Shown piece after piece: positions 44,462-53,176 of a stretch of DNA of 64,000 bases. The notes under the pieces were generated by a model, which saw only the letters and a list, made by a program, of their open reading frames with translations, was not told the DNA's origin and searched no databases. Origin of the DNA: Planctomycetota bacterium (GTDB lineage: Bacteria > Planctomycetota > Phycisphaerae > Phycisphaerales > UBA1924); NCBI GenBank assembly GCA_033763975.1, contig JANRJM010000018.1:248001-312000 (forward strand), written 5' to 3'. Made by a program: the position numbers and the translations under genes. Positions within the stretch are counted from its first letter, which is position 1. Each line of letters opens with the position of its first letter.

Positions 44462-45895
44462 TCACTGCTTCGATGCGGACTTGCCGCTCTGCGTAGAACC
44501 GCTGGACGCGCCGCTGCCCGACGAACCGCCCGAGCCGCTCGTTCCGTACGACGAGCCGTACGACGACCCGGCGCCCGAGCTGCTCTCGGCCGACTGACCA
44601 GACGCGGACGAGCCGGACGAGCTCTTGTCGGAGCGGCCCGAGCGAACGCGGACCTTGATGTCCACGTCCTGAACGCCCATGGTGTCGGACGCGACCTGCT
44701 CCATGCGGAACTTGTCGATGCGGTCGTCGACCTCGCCGGAGATGGTGACGACGCCGTCCTTGGCGCTGATGTCGACATTGCTGCAGTCGATGCCCTGGCT
44801 CATGAGTCGCTCGCTGACGCGCTCGGTCAGCCGCTCGTCGGAGAGCTTGAAGTTTCGCGGAGCGGAGCCGGAGCGCCCGCGCCCTGACATCGTGGACGTG
44901 CCGCCCTGGGATCCGGAGCCGTATTCGCTCTGGCCCATGCCGCCCGACTGGCCGTAGCCAGCCTGCGATCCGCCGCCGTACTGGCCCTGGCCGTAGCCGC
45001 CCTGCGAGCCACCGCCGTACTGACCTTGGCCGTAACCGCCCTGCGAGCCACCGCCGTACTGGCCCTGGCCGTACCCGCCCTGCGAGCCACCGCCCATGCT
45101 GCCGTACTGGCCTTGGCCGTAGCCGCCTTGCGAGCCGCCGCCGTACTGGCCCTGGCCGTACCCGCCCTGCGAGCCACCGCCCATGCTGCCGTACTGGCCT
45201 TGGCCGTAGCTACCGGACTGGCCGTAACCGCCCTGCGAGCCACCGCCGTACTGGCCCTGGCCGTAGCCGCCTTGCGATCCGCCGCCGTACTGGCCCTGGC
45301 CGTAACCGCCCTGCGAGCCACCGCCGTACTGACCTTGGCCGTAACCGCCCTGCGAGCCACCGCCGTACTGGCCCTGGCCGTAGCCACCCTGCGAGCCTCC
45401 GTACTGGCCCTGGCCGTAACCACCCTGCGAGCCACCGCCGTACTGGCCCTGGCCGTAACCGCCGTGCGAGGCGTAGCGGCCCGACTGGCCCTGTGAGCCG
45501 TAGCCCCCGCCGTACTGCCCGTACCCGCCCTGCGAGCCGCGCTGGCTGCTCCAGCCATGGCGGCTCGAGCGTCCGGCGTGCTCGTCGCCCTCGTACTGGC
45601 GGCCCTGGTCGCGGGACGATTCGCCCGCGTAGTCACTGTGGAAGGCGCCAGTGTCGTACTGATCGCTGGGATAGCCCGACTCGTAGCCCGGGCGACGGTA
45701 ATCGCCCGAGGCACGGTTGCTCTCGTGCTGCGAGTAGCGTCCGCCTTCGGACGCGCGAGTTCGCGACGAGCCATCATCGTCACCCTGGAACTCCGGGCGG
45801 ATCCCCGTGCCGCGCTGCCCCGTCCAGGAGCTCTCGTCGTACTCGCGGCCGCTGTATCCCTGGCTGTCCTGCTGCGACCGATTCCGTGACCTCAT
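44462..45895 (-). CDS. BON-domain protein with prion-like Gly/Tyr/Gln repeat region
   Basis: 477 residues, no signal peptide. The N-terminal ~120 residues are Ser/Arg/Tyr/Asp-rich and disordered. Next is a low-complexity tract with 11 copies of GYGQGQY (plus one SYGQGQY), mostly as the 13-residue unit GGGSQGGYGQGQY. A BON domain follows (LTERVSERLMSQGIDCSNVD, ISAKDGVVTISGEVDD, DTMGVQDVDIKVRV), then a Ser/Gly tail. BON domains bind phospholipid or partner proteins. The SYGQ-type tract resembles phase-separating FUS-like sequences. AAGGAG lies 7 bases before ATG 45895. It probably forms assemblies at the envelope under stress (inference). Confidence 0.9.
   Translation of the reverse strand: MRSRNRSQQDSQGYSGREYDESSWTGQRGTGIRPEFQGDDDGSSRTRASEGGRYSQHESNRASGDYRRPGYESGYPSDQYDTGAFHSDYAGESSRDQGRQYEGDEHAGRSSRHGWSSQRGSQGGYGQYGGGYGSQGQSGRYASHGGYGQGQYGGGSQGGYGQGQYGGSQGGYGQGQYGGGSQGGYGQGQYGGGSQGGYGQGQYGGGSQGGYGQGQYGGGSQGGYGQSGSYGQGQYGSMGGGSQGGYGQGQYGGGSQGGYGQGQYGSMGGGSQGGYGQGQYGGGSQGGYGQGQYGGGSQGGYGQGQYGGGSQAGYGQSGGMGQSEYGSGSQGGTSTMSGRGRSGSAPRNFKLSDERLTERVSERLMSQGIDCSNVDISAKDGVVTISGEVDDRIDKFRMEQVASDTMGVQDVDIKVRVRSGRSDKSSSGSSASGQSAESSSGAGSSYGSSYGTSGSGGSSGSGASSGSTQSGKSASKQ
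44950..45470 (-). repeat. 39-bp tandem coding repeat tract
   Basis: Units of 39 bases (13 codons) encoding GGGSQGGYGQGQY recur about 11 times, with small variants: one unit lacks a Gly codon, two carry an extra Ser-Met, one has an inserted Ser-Gly-Ser-Tyr. Edges are approximate. Synonymous differences between units are few, so the tract is likely prone to length change. Confidence 0.9.
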
Positions 45896-46192
45896 GATCG
45901 TGCTCCTTTTCCCCTGCTGGTGCGCGGGGGCGAAAATGAAACCGAAAGGCAAGCCCGCGGCGTCCCGCCGAACGGAGCTTGCCGTAGCGGGCTCAGCATG
46001 CCCTGCAACCCTGAAGCCCGTGTTGCGAGAAGCGTGAACAGGCGCTCACGACGCCGATCGCCCCGGCGCCTGCCTCGTCCGTCGGATGATGCTGGGTTCA
46101 CAGCGATCTCACCCGATCCGCCCTCTCACGCCGCACATCAGGCACGTCGGACGCGGCCCGAGCGCCCGGCACACATCCAAAGGAGACACCTG
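45896..46192. other. Divergent control region between BON-repeat and PRC-barrel genes
   Basis: 297 bases with no gene. It holds AAAGGAGA ahead of the PRC gene, a possible hairpin (GGCAAGC at 45948 with GCTTGCC ending 45983) in the leader of the BON gene, and the palindrome GTGAACAGGCGCTCACG at 46034-46050. Promoters for both genes must lie here but none stands out. Confidence 0.4.
46034..46050 (+). promoter_or_regulatory. GTGAAC-N-GCTCACG palindrome, copy 1
   Basis: GTGAACAGGCGCTCACG has half-sites GTGA and TCAC and differs at only two central bases from the sequence at 53177-53193. It lies in the divergent region of two stress genes. Function is hypothetical. Confidence 0.25.
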
Positions 46193-47998
46193 ATGCGCAC
46201 GACGCGATCCAACATCACCCGAACCATCGCCTGCATCGTGCTGGCGGCCGGCGCCGCGACCCCGGCCTTCGCCCAAGGGCGCGTTCAGCCCCGCACCCCG
46301 ACCACCACCGAACGCGACGGCACGCGCGAACAGGACCGCCGCCAGGACCGCGGGCGCACCGATGACGGGGACACGATCAAGAACAAGGACTACTACGGCC
46401 TGAACTGGCTGATGGATATCGACATTACCGACACCGGCGGGGACACGATCGGCGAGGTCTCCGACTTCGTGATCGACCGCGGCTCCGGGCAGATCGAGTT
46501 CATCATCGCCGAGATCGACGGGCGCGACGTCGCGGTTCCCTACGCCTCGCTGCGCTGGAACTCCGGCAACAACCAGTTCGTCTCCGAGATCGGCGCGGCG
46601 CAGTACCGCGAGCACCCGGCGTTCTCGTCCGAGGACTGGCGCAAGATGCGCGAGCCCGTCGCGGGAGAGACCGCCGCGGGCCGCATGCTGCCCGACTGGG
46701 ACTGGGACTGGGACGACACCGACGCGGACGACGACGACATGAACCGTCGTCCGACCGACGACCGCCGCACGACCGACGGGCGCGACCGCGCGAGCGACGG
46801 AGAGAACCGCACGACCCAGACGCAGGACGGGATGCGCCGCGATTCTCGCCAGAAGTGGGACGAGTACGAGGGGCGGTACGACCGCAACCAGACCGCGTCG
46901 ATCGAAGGCGAGGTCACGAGCGTCGAGCGCATCCGGCGTGACCGCTTCGGCGAGCAGGTGATCCTGACCGTCCGGTCGAATGACGGCGAGACCAGGCGTG
47001 TCGCGATCGGGCCCTCGTGGTACGCCGCCGCCGGCGGCGCCATGCCCAGCCGGGGCGACACCGTCGCCATCGACGCGTATCGCGTCACCAACGACAGCGC
47101 CATGCTCACGGCCCGGCGCATGACGGTGAACGGCACCACCGTGAACTACCGCACCGACCAGGGCCAGGCCCGCTGGGGAGACGACACCATCGAGTCGAGC
47201 GGGCGCCGGTACCGCGCCGAGCACTGGCGGTACATCCTCGCCAGCGAGCTCGACGGGATGGACGCCCGCGCCCGGGGCACGGACTGCGGCGAGGTGCAGT
47301 CGGTGGTCGTGGAGCGCCGGTCCGGGCGCGTCGTGTTCCTCTCGATCGACCCCGACGACAACTTCCTGGGCATCGGCGACACGACCCGACTCGTGCCCTG
47401 GGACATCGCGAGCATCGGCGCGGACGGCATCGTCCACCTCGACGCGAACAAGGCGATGATCCTCGCCAGCCCGCAGACGCCCTCGGACTTGACGCTGCTG
47501 AGCACGAACTCGGTGCCCCAGATGGTGTACCGCGCCTACGAGATCAAGCCGCCGCAACTCCAGCCCGTGCGGTACCGCTCGATGTCCCGCTCGTCGGGCG
47601 GCTCGGACCGGGACGGCGTCCCGTACCACCAGTGGTCGAAGAACGACGCCTGGTGGCGCGACGACCCGCGCGTCAGCGAGTCGATCCGCAACGGGCAGAC
47701 CTCGACCTGGACCGGGACGGTCCTGGGCATGAAGACCGTCAACGTCGGCGAGTCTGACCAGCCGCACACCGCCGTGCGGGTGAAGCTCAGCAACGGCACG
47801 ACGCAGACCGCCCTGCTCGGCCCGGCCAAGTTCATGGAAGGCCAGAAGCATGACATGAAGCAGGACCGGGAGATCACCCTCAACGTCGTCCGCGCGACCA
47901 TCGGCGACGACACGCACTGGATCGCCCGGTCGTTCGAGTGCGACGGCGAGCGGATGACGCTCTGGAACGGCAACAGCCCCGTGTGGGACGACCGCTAG
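46193..47998 (+). CDS. Exported double PRC-barrel protein
   Basis: 601 residues with a signal peptide (TIACIVLAAGAATPAFAQG). First PRC-barrel at about 65-120: GLNWLMDIDITDTGGDTIGE, VSDFVIDRGSGQIEFIIAEI, DVAVPYASLRW. An acidic/Arg/Thr linker contains DWDWDWDD. The central part (IEGEVTSVERIRRDRFGEQV) looks OB-like. A second PRC-like module lies at about 340-420 (AEHWRYILASELDGMDARAR, GRVVFLSIDPDDNFLGI). The C-terminus repeats an OB-like pattern (WTGTVLGMKTVNVG). Probably a periplasmic envelope protein. AAAGGAGA precedes the ATG by about 8 bases. Confidence 0.82.
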   Translation: MRTTRSNITRTIACIVLAAGAATPAFAQGRVQPRTPTTTERDGTREQDRRQDRGRTDDGDTIKNKDYYGLNWLMDIDITDTGGDTIGEVSDFVIDRGSGQIEFIIAEIDGRDVAVPYASLRWNSGNNQFVSEIGAAQYREHPAFSSEDWRKMREPVAGETAAGRMLPDWDWDWDDTDADDDDMNRRPTDDRRTTDGRDRASDGENRTTQTQDGMRRDSRQKWDEYEGRYDRNQTASIEGEVTSVERIRRDRFGEQVILTVRSNDGETRRVAIGPSWYAAAGGAMPSRGDTVAIDAYRVTNDSAMLTARRMTVNGTTVNYRTDQGQARWGDDTIESSGRRYRAEHWRYILASELDGMDARARGTDCGEVQSVVVERRSGRVVFLSIDPDDNFLGIGDTTRLVPWDIASIGADGIVHLDANKAMILASPQTPSDLTLLSTNSVPQMVYRAYEIKPPQLQPVRYRSMSRSSGGSDRDGVPYHQWSKNDAWWRDDPRVSESIRNGQTSTWTGTVLGMKTVNVGESDQPHTAVRVKLSNGTTQTALLGPAKFMEGQKHDMKQDREITLNVVRATIGDDTHWIARSFECDGERMTLWNGNSPVWDDR

Positions 47999-48034
47999 CC
48001 CCGCACGATCGACATCTCATCAGACGCCCATTGT

Positions 48035-48087
48035 GGGCGCGGCGCCTGCCTGCCTGTCCCCCCCCGAGGCGACGCCGCGCCCTTTTT
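48035..48087 (+). terminator. Hairpin plus T-tract after the PRC-barrel gene
   Basis: GGGCGCGGCG pairs perfectly with CGCCGCGCCC across a 28-base loop, and TTTTT follows directly at 48083-48087. It starts 37 bases after the stop. Confidence 0.7.
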
Positions 48088-48286
48088 CTGCGCCCACCGC
48101 GTCGTGCCCGGCAATGGCGACTCGTGGCTCCAAAACCATGAGCCGTGACTCACGGACATCTCACTGCCGCACGCGACATTTCGAGCATGCTCTCTGCGAC
48201 TCACGCATTCCGTGCGCAGTCTGCTCGGATCGTGAACGCGGGCCCGTCGCCCGCGTGCCGACGAGTGTAAATAAGGAGCTTCGACG

Positions 48287-48682
48287 ATGACTTCGAATCG
48301 CAAGACGCTGTTCATGGGCCTCGGAGCGGGCATCCTCGTGACCGTCGCCGGCGGGCTGCTCATGGGCCAGGGCATCCGTCAGCCCGGCGACACGATGCGC
48401 CCCGGCATGGACGCCGATTCCGGCAACTACTTCGTGACCGGCGACAGCACCCGCGCCGTGCTCTGGAAGCGCGACGGCAACTCGCTCCGCAAGGTCGGCG
48501 ACGGCGATTCGACCGACGATCCCATGCGTCGCGATCGCGATCCGCTCCGCCCCAACATGCCCCGTAACCCCAACGACCCCAACAACCCCAACCACCCGAG
48601 CAATCCCAACGACCCCGACTCGCCCCGCACCCCGGGCACCCCCAGCAACCCCAGCCCCCGCAACCCCACCAACCCCCGCTAA
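48287..48682 (+). CDS. Small exported or anchored protein with Asn/Pro repeat tail
   Basis: 131 residues. A short basic N-terminus and one hydrophobic helix (LFMGLGAGILVTVAGGLLMG) indicate export or N-terminal anchoring. The middle (SGNYFVTGDSTRAVLWKRDG) could be a small beta unit. The last about 45 residues are a low-complexity NPNDPNNPNHPSNPNDPDSP region followed by Pro/Thr/Asn, of extended polyproline-like character. No family recognised. AAGGAG lies 8 bases before the ATG and a strong terminator follows at 48710. Confidence 0.75.
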   Translation: MTSNRKTLFMGLGAGILVTVAGGLLMGQGIRQPGDTMRPGMDADSGNYFVTGDSTRAVLWKRDGNSLRKVGDGDSTDDPMRRDRDPLRPNMPRNPNDPNNPNHPSNPNDPDSPRTPGTPSNPSPRNPTNPR

Positions 48683-48709
48683 CCGAGCGCACGGACTCCC
48701 GGTGTTCGC

Positions 48710-48745
48710 CAGCCCGCGGCCCGCGCCGCGGGCTGTTGCGCTTTT
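48710..48745 (+). terminator. Rho-independent-like terminator
   Basis: CAGCCCGCGGC pairs with GCCGCGGGCTG (11 bp, 4-base loop) and is followed by TTGCGCTTTT. Confidence 0.75.
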
Positions 48746-48871
48746 GCCCCCGCGGGCCGCCCGACCACGGCGCCGCCGACCCGTTCACCACCGGTTCATC
48801 CGCGAAGGGCATGCTCTGGCGCGTGCCGCCCCGCGTGCGGCACGCACATGACCGCACGCAAGGAGGCATCC

Positions 48872-49363
48872 ATGAAAGTCAAGACGCTGAGCGACCTCTA
48901 CCTCGAGCAGCTGCAGGACCTGCACAACGCCGAGACGCAGCTCCTGGCGGCACTTCCCAAGATGGCCCAAGCCGCCGGGCACCCCGAGCTCAAGCAGGCG
49001 TTCGCCGAGCACCTCCTCGAGACCCGCGAGCACGTCGCCCGGCTCGATGGCATCCTGGGCTCGCTGAACAAGGGCGGAACCACCAAGAAGTGCCCCGCCA
49101 TGCAGGGTCTCATCAAGGAGGGCGAGGAACTGATGGACGAGTCCGCCCGCGAGAACGCCCGCGACGCCGGGCTCATCTGCGCCGCGCAGAAGGTCGAGCA
49201 CTACGAGATCGCCTCGTACGGCACGCTGCGCACGTTCGCCGAACTGCTCGGACATGCAGAGCACGCCCGCACCCTCGAGCGCACGCTCGAGGAGGAGAAG
49301 AAAACCGACGGTCGGCTGAGCGAGCTCGCGACCAGCGTCATCAACCTGGACGCGCTCGCCTGA
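48872..49363 (+). CDS. DUF892 (YciF-like) ferritin-fold stress protein
   Basis: 163 residues, a four-helix ferritin-like DUF892 domain: LSDLYLEQLQDLHNAETQLL, FAEHLLETREHVARLDGIL, CAAQKVEHYEIASYGTLRTF. The Glu and His positions (E in NAETQ, ExxxH in ETREH, H in KVEHYE) match the di-metal sites of the family, so an iron or manganese centre is likely. YciF of E. coli is a stress-induced, sigma-S-linked protein. The start was set at ATG 48872, where AAGGAGG is spaced 5 bases; an upstream in-frame ATG lacks this. Confidence 0.92.
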   Translation: MKVKTLSDLYLEQLQDLHNAETQLLAALPKMAQAAGHPELKQAFAEHLLETREHVARLDGILGSLNKGGTTKKCPAMQGLIKEGEELMDESARENARDAGLICAAQKVEHYEIASYGTLRTFAELLGHAEHARTLERTLEEEKKTDGRLSELATSVINLDALA

Positions 49364-49407
49364 GGTGGCAGACACGCGGCGCACCGCCGCGCACACGGAG
49401 TGACACC

Positions 49408-49914
49408 ATGAAGTATGCGTACGCCCTGATGGTCGCGGTCGTCGGTGTGAGCGGCATGGCCCTCCCCGCCTGCGAAGATACCCGCAACGACCGCGACGCC
49501 GACACCACACCGGCCATCCCCCCGACCCCGGGCACCACCGATGGCACGTCCCCGCGCACCGATGGCGAGCGGACCGGTACCACCACCCGTCCCCCAGCCC
49601 CCCCGCCGGCCCCGGCGCCCGCTCCGGCCCCGGCGCCCGCTCCGGCGCCGCGCAACGACGTCCCGCCCGTGGGTCCGCCCGCCGGCGACGTGGACGTCGA
49701 CGACCGCATCGCCCGCGACGTCCGCCAGGCCATCCAGGCCGACACCGCGCTCGCCAACGCGCGAGACATCGAGGTCTCGGTCGACGGCGCGGTTGTCACG
49801 CTCTCGGGCATGGTCGCGCTGCAGGCGGACAAGGACGCCGCCGGCGCCCGCGCGTCGGCGGTCCAAGGCGTCGTGCGGGTGATCAACAACATCGAAGTCC
49901 GCCCGCCGCAATAG
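49408..49914 (+). CDS. BON-domain lipoprotein with Pro/Ala linker
   Basis: 168 residues. The signal sequence ends in a lipobox (MALPAC), so Cys would be lipidated. A disordered Thr/Pro-rich region follows, with a PAPAPAP-type run of about 20 residues, and then one BON domain (ARDVRQAIQADTALANARDI, VSVDGAVVTLSGMVALQADK, VQGVVRVINNIEVRP). The pattern is that of OsmY-related envelope proteins: membrane tether, spacer and a phospholipid- or protein-binding domain. GGAG is spaced 7 bases from the ATG. It is convergent with the two-component kinase gene. Confidence 0.88.
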   Translation: MKYAYALMVAVVGVSGMALPACEDTRNDRDADTTPAIPPTPGTTDGTSPRTDGERTGTTTRPPAPPPAPAPAPAPAPAPAPRNDVPPVGPPAGDVDVDDRIARDVRQAIQADTALANARDIEVSVDGAVVTLSGMVALQADKDAAGARASAVQGVVRVINNIEVRPPQ

Positions 49915-49954
49915 CGCCGGGTCGCGGCGCCATACCCGGGCCGGGCCCGCACGG

Positions 49955-51445
49955 TCAGGCGTGGGTCTCCGGCTCGGTGCGGACGGGCAGGCGCACCGTG
50001 AACTCGCAGCCCCCTTCCGCGCAGTTCTCGAAGGTGATCGTTCCGGCGTGGAGCCGGGCGATCCCCATCGCGACCTCGAGCCCGAGCCCCGTGCCGCCCG
50101 AGTGGCGCACGCCCGCGACGCCGTTGACCGACTGCGTGAACTGCTGGAACATGCGCGGGATCATCTCGTCGGGAACCCCGGGTCCAAAGTCCCGGATCCT
50201 GATGAGGCACGTTGCGTCCCTGAACTGCGTCCGCACTGACACCACCGCGCCGGGTGCACTCACCGTGACCGCATTCTTCAGGATGTTGCCGAGCAGCAGA
50301 CGCAGCAGTTCGCAGTTGCCGTGCACGGCGGCCTCGGCGTGCGGGCCTTCCGGCAGGCGCACGTCGATCGAGACCCCTTGCGCCCGCGCGACCGTCACGC
50401 AGTCCGCGTAGCTGTCCAGCAGCATGTCACGCACGTGGCACCACTCGGCGGCGGGAATCTGCAACTTTCCGTGGCGTACGCGCGTCAGGATCGAGAACGT
50501 GTCCACCGTCGTCGCCAGCCGACGCAGTTCCTCCACGCCGCTGCGGAAGAACGCGCGAACCCGCGGCGGGAGGTCGCTCGTGTCCAGCAACTGGATCTCG
50601 GTCAGGATCGTCGCGATCGGCGTCTTCAACTCGTGCGACACGTTCGCCAGGAAGCGCTCCTGCGTCGCGAAGCCGGTTTCCAGGCGCACCCGTGCGTGCT
50701 CCAGTTCGTCCCGGAGCTCCTCCACCTCCGCCAATCGCGACGACGGCGGCATCTGCTGCCCGATGCTCTCGGGCGCCAGTTGGCGCGCCGACTCGGTGAG
50801 GCGGGTGATCGGCCGGACCGCCACGCCCGCGACGATGTACGCCGCTACCGCCACGATGAGCATCCCGAACGGCACCATGACGAGCGCGACCCGCGTCACC
50901 AGGCCGATCATGGCGTTCGTCTGGTCGGCGTCCGCCACGAGCACCAGCGCGTACCTTGACCCCTGTTCGTCGTAGGTGTGCATCGCGAAGGCCCGCAAGC
51001 TGCGCGCACCGGCGCCCTGCGCGCCGAACGTCGGCGGGCGGATCTGCGTGACGGGCGCGTGCCGTGACCCGGGGCGGCTCCGCGCGCCGGCGTCCAGCTT
51101 CATGTCGGTCGGGCGCGACGAGGCGAGCATCACGCCGCGATCGTCGAGCACCACGATGATCACGTCCGTCGACAGCACGCGGCGCTCCCGCTCCGCGATC
51201 GGCGCGAGATCCGAGGGTGTCACCGTCGAGAGGACGGGGCGCAGCGCGTGCTCGACGAACTGCAGGCGGGTCGCGATCCGCCCGTCGAAGAAGTCGTTGA
51301 TCGCCTTCGTCTGGTAGTAGGTCATCACCAGCGAGAACGCGATCTGCGTGCACAGATAGATCACGAGCATCCAGGCGGTCAGCCACAGTCGCAGAGAACG
51401 CCGGTGCCGCGCGAGCAGGTGCAGTGTGAGCGCGGGACCGCCCAT
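49955..51445 (-). CDS. Membrane sensor histidine kinase
   Basis: 496 residues. Two transmembrane helices (WLTAWMLVIYLCTQIAFSLV near residue 20 and VALVMVPFGMLIVAVAAYIV near 195) bracket a periplasmic sensor of about 150 residues. A HAMP region (RPITRLTESARQLAPESIG) precedes H-box FLANVSHELKTPIATI, N-box LLLGNILKNAVTVS, G1 RDFGPGVPDEMIPRMF and G2 SGGTGLGLEVAMGIARLHAG. All catalytic residues are intact, so it is an active kinase. It is the second gene after its response regulator, 6 bases apart. The signal is unknown; surrounding genes suggest envelope stress. Confidence 0.95.
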   Translation of the reverse strand: MGGPALTLHLLARHRRSLRLWLTAWMLVIYLCTQIAFSLVMTYYQTKAINDFFDGRIATRLQFVEHALRPVLSTVTPSDLAPIAERERRVLSTDVIIVVLDDRGVMLASSRPTDMKLDAGARSRPGSRHAPVTQIRPPTFGAQGAGARSLRAFAMHTYDEQGSRYALVLVADADQTNAMIGLVTRVALVMVPFGMLIVAVAAYIVAGVAVRPITRLTESARQLAPESIGQQMPPSSRLAEVEELRDELEHARVRLETGFATQERFLANVSHELKTPIATILTEIQLLDTSDLPPRVRAFFRSGVEELRRLATTVDTFSILTRVRHGKLQIPAAEWCHVRDMLLDSYADCVTVARAQGVSIDVRLPEGPHAEAAVHGNCELLRLLLGNILKNAVTVSAPGAVVSVRTQFRDATCLIRIRDFGPGVPDEMIPRMFQQFTQSVNGVAGVRHSGGTGLGLEVAMGIARLHAGTITFENCAEGGCEFTVRLPVRTEPETHA

Positions 51446-51451
51446 GCCGGG

Positions 51452-52126
51452 CTACTCCAGCACGCCGAAGCGATAGCCGGCATTCTTGACGGTGTGGATG
51501 AGCGGACGGCGCCCTTCCCCCTCGATCTTCTTCCGGAGCGCCGAGATGTACACGTCGATGACGTTGCTCGTCGCCTCGAAGTTCAGATCCCACACGTTCT
51601 CGCCGATCTGCGCACGGGTGAGCACGCGGTCCTGGTTGCGCATGAGGTACTCCAGCAGCGCGAACTCGCGCGACGGCAGGTCCCACTGCTTGCCCGCGCG
51701 CGACGCGCGCCGCGTGTACAGGTTCAGCTCCAGGTCGTCGCACCGCAGCGCCTTGCCCTCCGTCGCCTGCCCGCGGCGCAGCAGGGCACGCAGGCGCGCG
51801 ACGAGCTCCTCGAACTTGAAGGGCTTGGGCAGATAGTCGTCCGCCCCGGCGTCGAGCCCGTGGACCTTGTCCTCCACCGAGCCCAGCGCCGTCAGCATCA
51901 GGATGGGCGTCGAGATCTTGCGCCGGCGGAGGTTGCTGCACACCTCGACCCCGTCCCGGTCCGGCAGCATGAGGTCGAGCACGACGACGTCGAACGGGCG
52001 CGTGGCGGCGAGCTCCTCGCCGTCGATCCCGCTGGGGCTGAGTTCCGTGGCAAAGCCGGCCTCTTCGAGCCCGGCCTTGATCGCCGCGGCCATCTTGGGA
52101 TTGTCTTCGATCACGAGGGCGCGCAT
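51452..52126 (-). CDS. OmpR-family response regulator
   Basis: 224 residues. Receiver with VIEDNPKMA (acidic pair), VVLDLMLPDRDGVEV (phospho-acceptor Asp), MLTALGS and PKPFKFEELVAR (conserved Lys); all key residues are present. The winged helix ends in the OmpR/PhoB effector domain: LPSREFALLEYLMRNQDRVL, IGENVWDLNFEATSNVIDVY and TVKNAGYRFG. ATG 52126 was chosen because GGAG lies about 8 bases upstream. It is cotranscribed with the downstream sensor kinase and lies in the middle of the stress island. Confidence 0.96.
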   Translation of the reverse strand: MRALVIEDNPKMAAAIKAGLEEAGFATELSPSGIDGEELAATRPFDVVVLDLMLPDRDGVEVCSNLRRRKISTPILMLTALGSVEDKVHGLDAGADDYLPKPFKFEELVARLRALLRRGQATEGKALRCDDLELNLYTRRASRAGKQWDLPSREFALLEYLMRNQDRVLTRAQIGENVWDLNFEATSNVIDVYISALRKKIEGEGRRPLIHTVKNAGYRFGVLE

Positions 52127-52217
52127 GTGGTGTTCTCCAAGTGACAAGGCACTCCAACGATCGAAGCGACGTCCCCCGCCGCCAGCCTAGCACGATCTTC
52201 GCGTCGGCGGGGAGGAA

Positions 52218-53084
52218 TCATGCGACCGAGTCCATCCGGTGGCGCAGCGTCATGCGCTGTCCGCTCGCGCGCGGGCGCGACGCGCTCGCGTGACGCCCCA
52301 GCTTCGCCATCGCCATCTCCAGGCGCGTGCGGATCACGCGGGGCTGCACCCGCAGCATCGACGCGATCACCGGGATCGACCGCGCCTGCGGGCCGTCCAG
52401 GCCGAAGCGCAGCTCGACGATCCGCCGTTCATCGGCCGAGAGCACGTCGAGCAGCCCGCTGATCATCCGGCGCTGCTCGTCGCTGATTCCCTCGGCCTCC
52501 TCGGCCGCCGGCGTGTCGTGCGGCGCCGGCCCCGCGTCGCCCAGCGAGAGGGGCTGCGTCCGCGCCGACGCGAGCAACTGCACCGTCCGAGCCTTCTCGA
52601 TCGGCCAGCCGAGCGCGCCGGCCAGTTCGCCCACCGAGGGCAGATACCCGTGCGTGGCGCGGAACGCCGCCTCCGCGCCCCGAAGCGTCGTGATGTCGCC
52701 CCGCTCGCCCCGCGACAGCGACGGGCGCGCCGACGCACGCGCGAACGCTTCCGCGATCGAGTGGCGGATCCAGTACGCGGCGTACGTGCTGAACCGTACG
52801 CCGGCGTGCGGATCGAAGTGATCCACCCCGAGCACGAGCCCGATGTTCGCCTCCGCCACCAGCTCGTCGAACGCGATCCCGCGGTTGAGATACCGACGCA
52901 CCATCGAGATCGCCAGGCGCAGGTTGGCCGTGATGAGACGGTCGCGCGAATCGCGGCACTGGCGCTCCCGCCACGCGATCGCGAGCGAGCGCTCCTCGTC
53001 CGCGCTCAGGCGCGGGATGTGACGCAGCGACGAAAGATACTGGTCGATCGAATCGGCAGCGCTCGAGTATCGAAGTGAACCCAT
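52218..53084 (-). CDS. Sigma-70 family alternative (group 2/3) sigma factor
   Basis: 288 residues. Region 1.2-like SIDQYLSSLRHIPRLSADEE; region 2 LRLAISMVRRYLNRGIAFDE, LVAEANIGLVLGVDHFDPHA, GVRFSTYAAYWIRHSIAEAF; a region 3 stretch; region 4 LSADERRIVELRFGLDGPQA and SMLRVQPRVIRTRLEMAMAK. It is not an ECF factor: it keeps region 3 and RpoD-like core-binding motifs, as in RpoS-, RpoH- or SigB-like stress factors. AAGGAG lies 9 bases before ATG 53084. Surrounded by CsbD, YciF, entericidin and Usp genes, it is a candidate general-stress sigma factor (inference). Confidence 0.9.
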   Translation of the reverse strand: MGSLRYSSAADSIDQYLSSLRHIPRLSADEERSLAIAWRERQCRDSRDRLITANLRLAISMVRRYLNRGIAFDELVAEANIGLVLGVDHFDPHAGVRFSTYAAYWIRHSIAEAFARASARPSLSRGERGDITTLRGAEAAFRATHGYLPSVGELAGALGWPIEKARTVQLLASARTQPLSLGDAGPAPHDTPAAEEAEGISDEQRRMISGLLDVLSADERRIVELRFGLDGPQARSIPVIASMLRVQPRVIRTRLEMAMAKLGRHASASRPRASGQRMTLRHRMDSVA

Positions 53085-53176
53085 GTCGCAGAACTCCTTG
53101 GAAGTGGCGCAGCCCCGCCCGCAATGAATGCTTGGCCTTCCCTTCGGGCGCATCCTGAACGCGGGCTGAGTAACAC

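Noticed and set aside
44950-45470. Possible CRISPR-like array
   Set aside because: Repeats are contiguous, in frame and lack unique spacers; they encode the BON protein tract.
45026-45496. Plus-strand open frame encoding Ala/Leu/Val repeats
   Set aside because: It is the complement of the Gly/Tyr/Gln repeat tract; periodicity and openness come from the 39-bp repeat.
46109-47917. 602-codon minus-strand open frame
   Set aside because: Antisense to the PRC-barrel gene, which has a signal peptide, ribosome-binding site and terminator.
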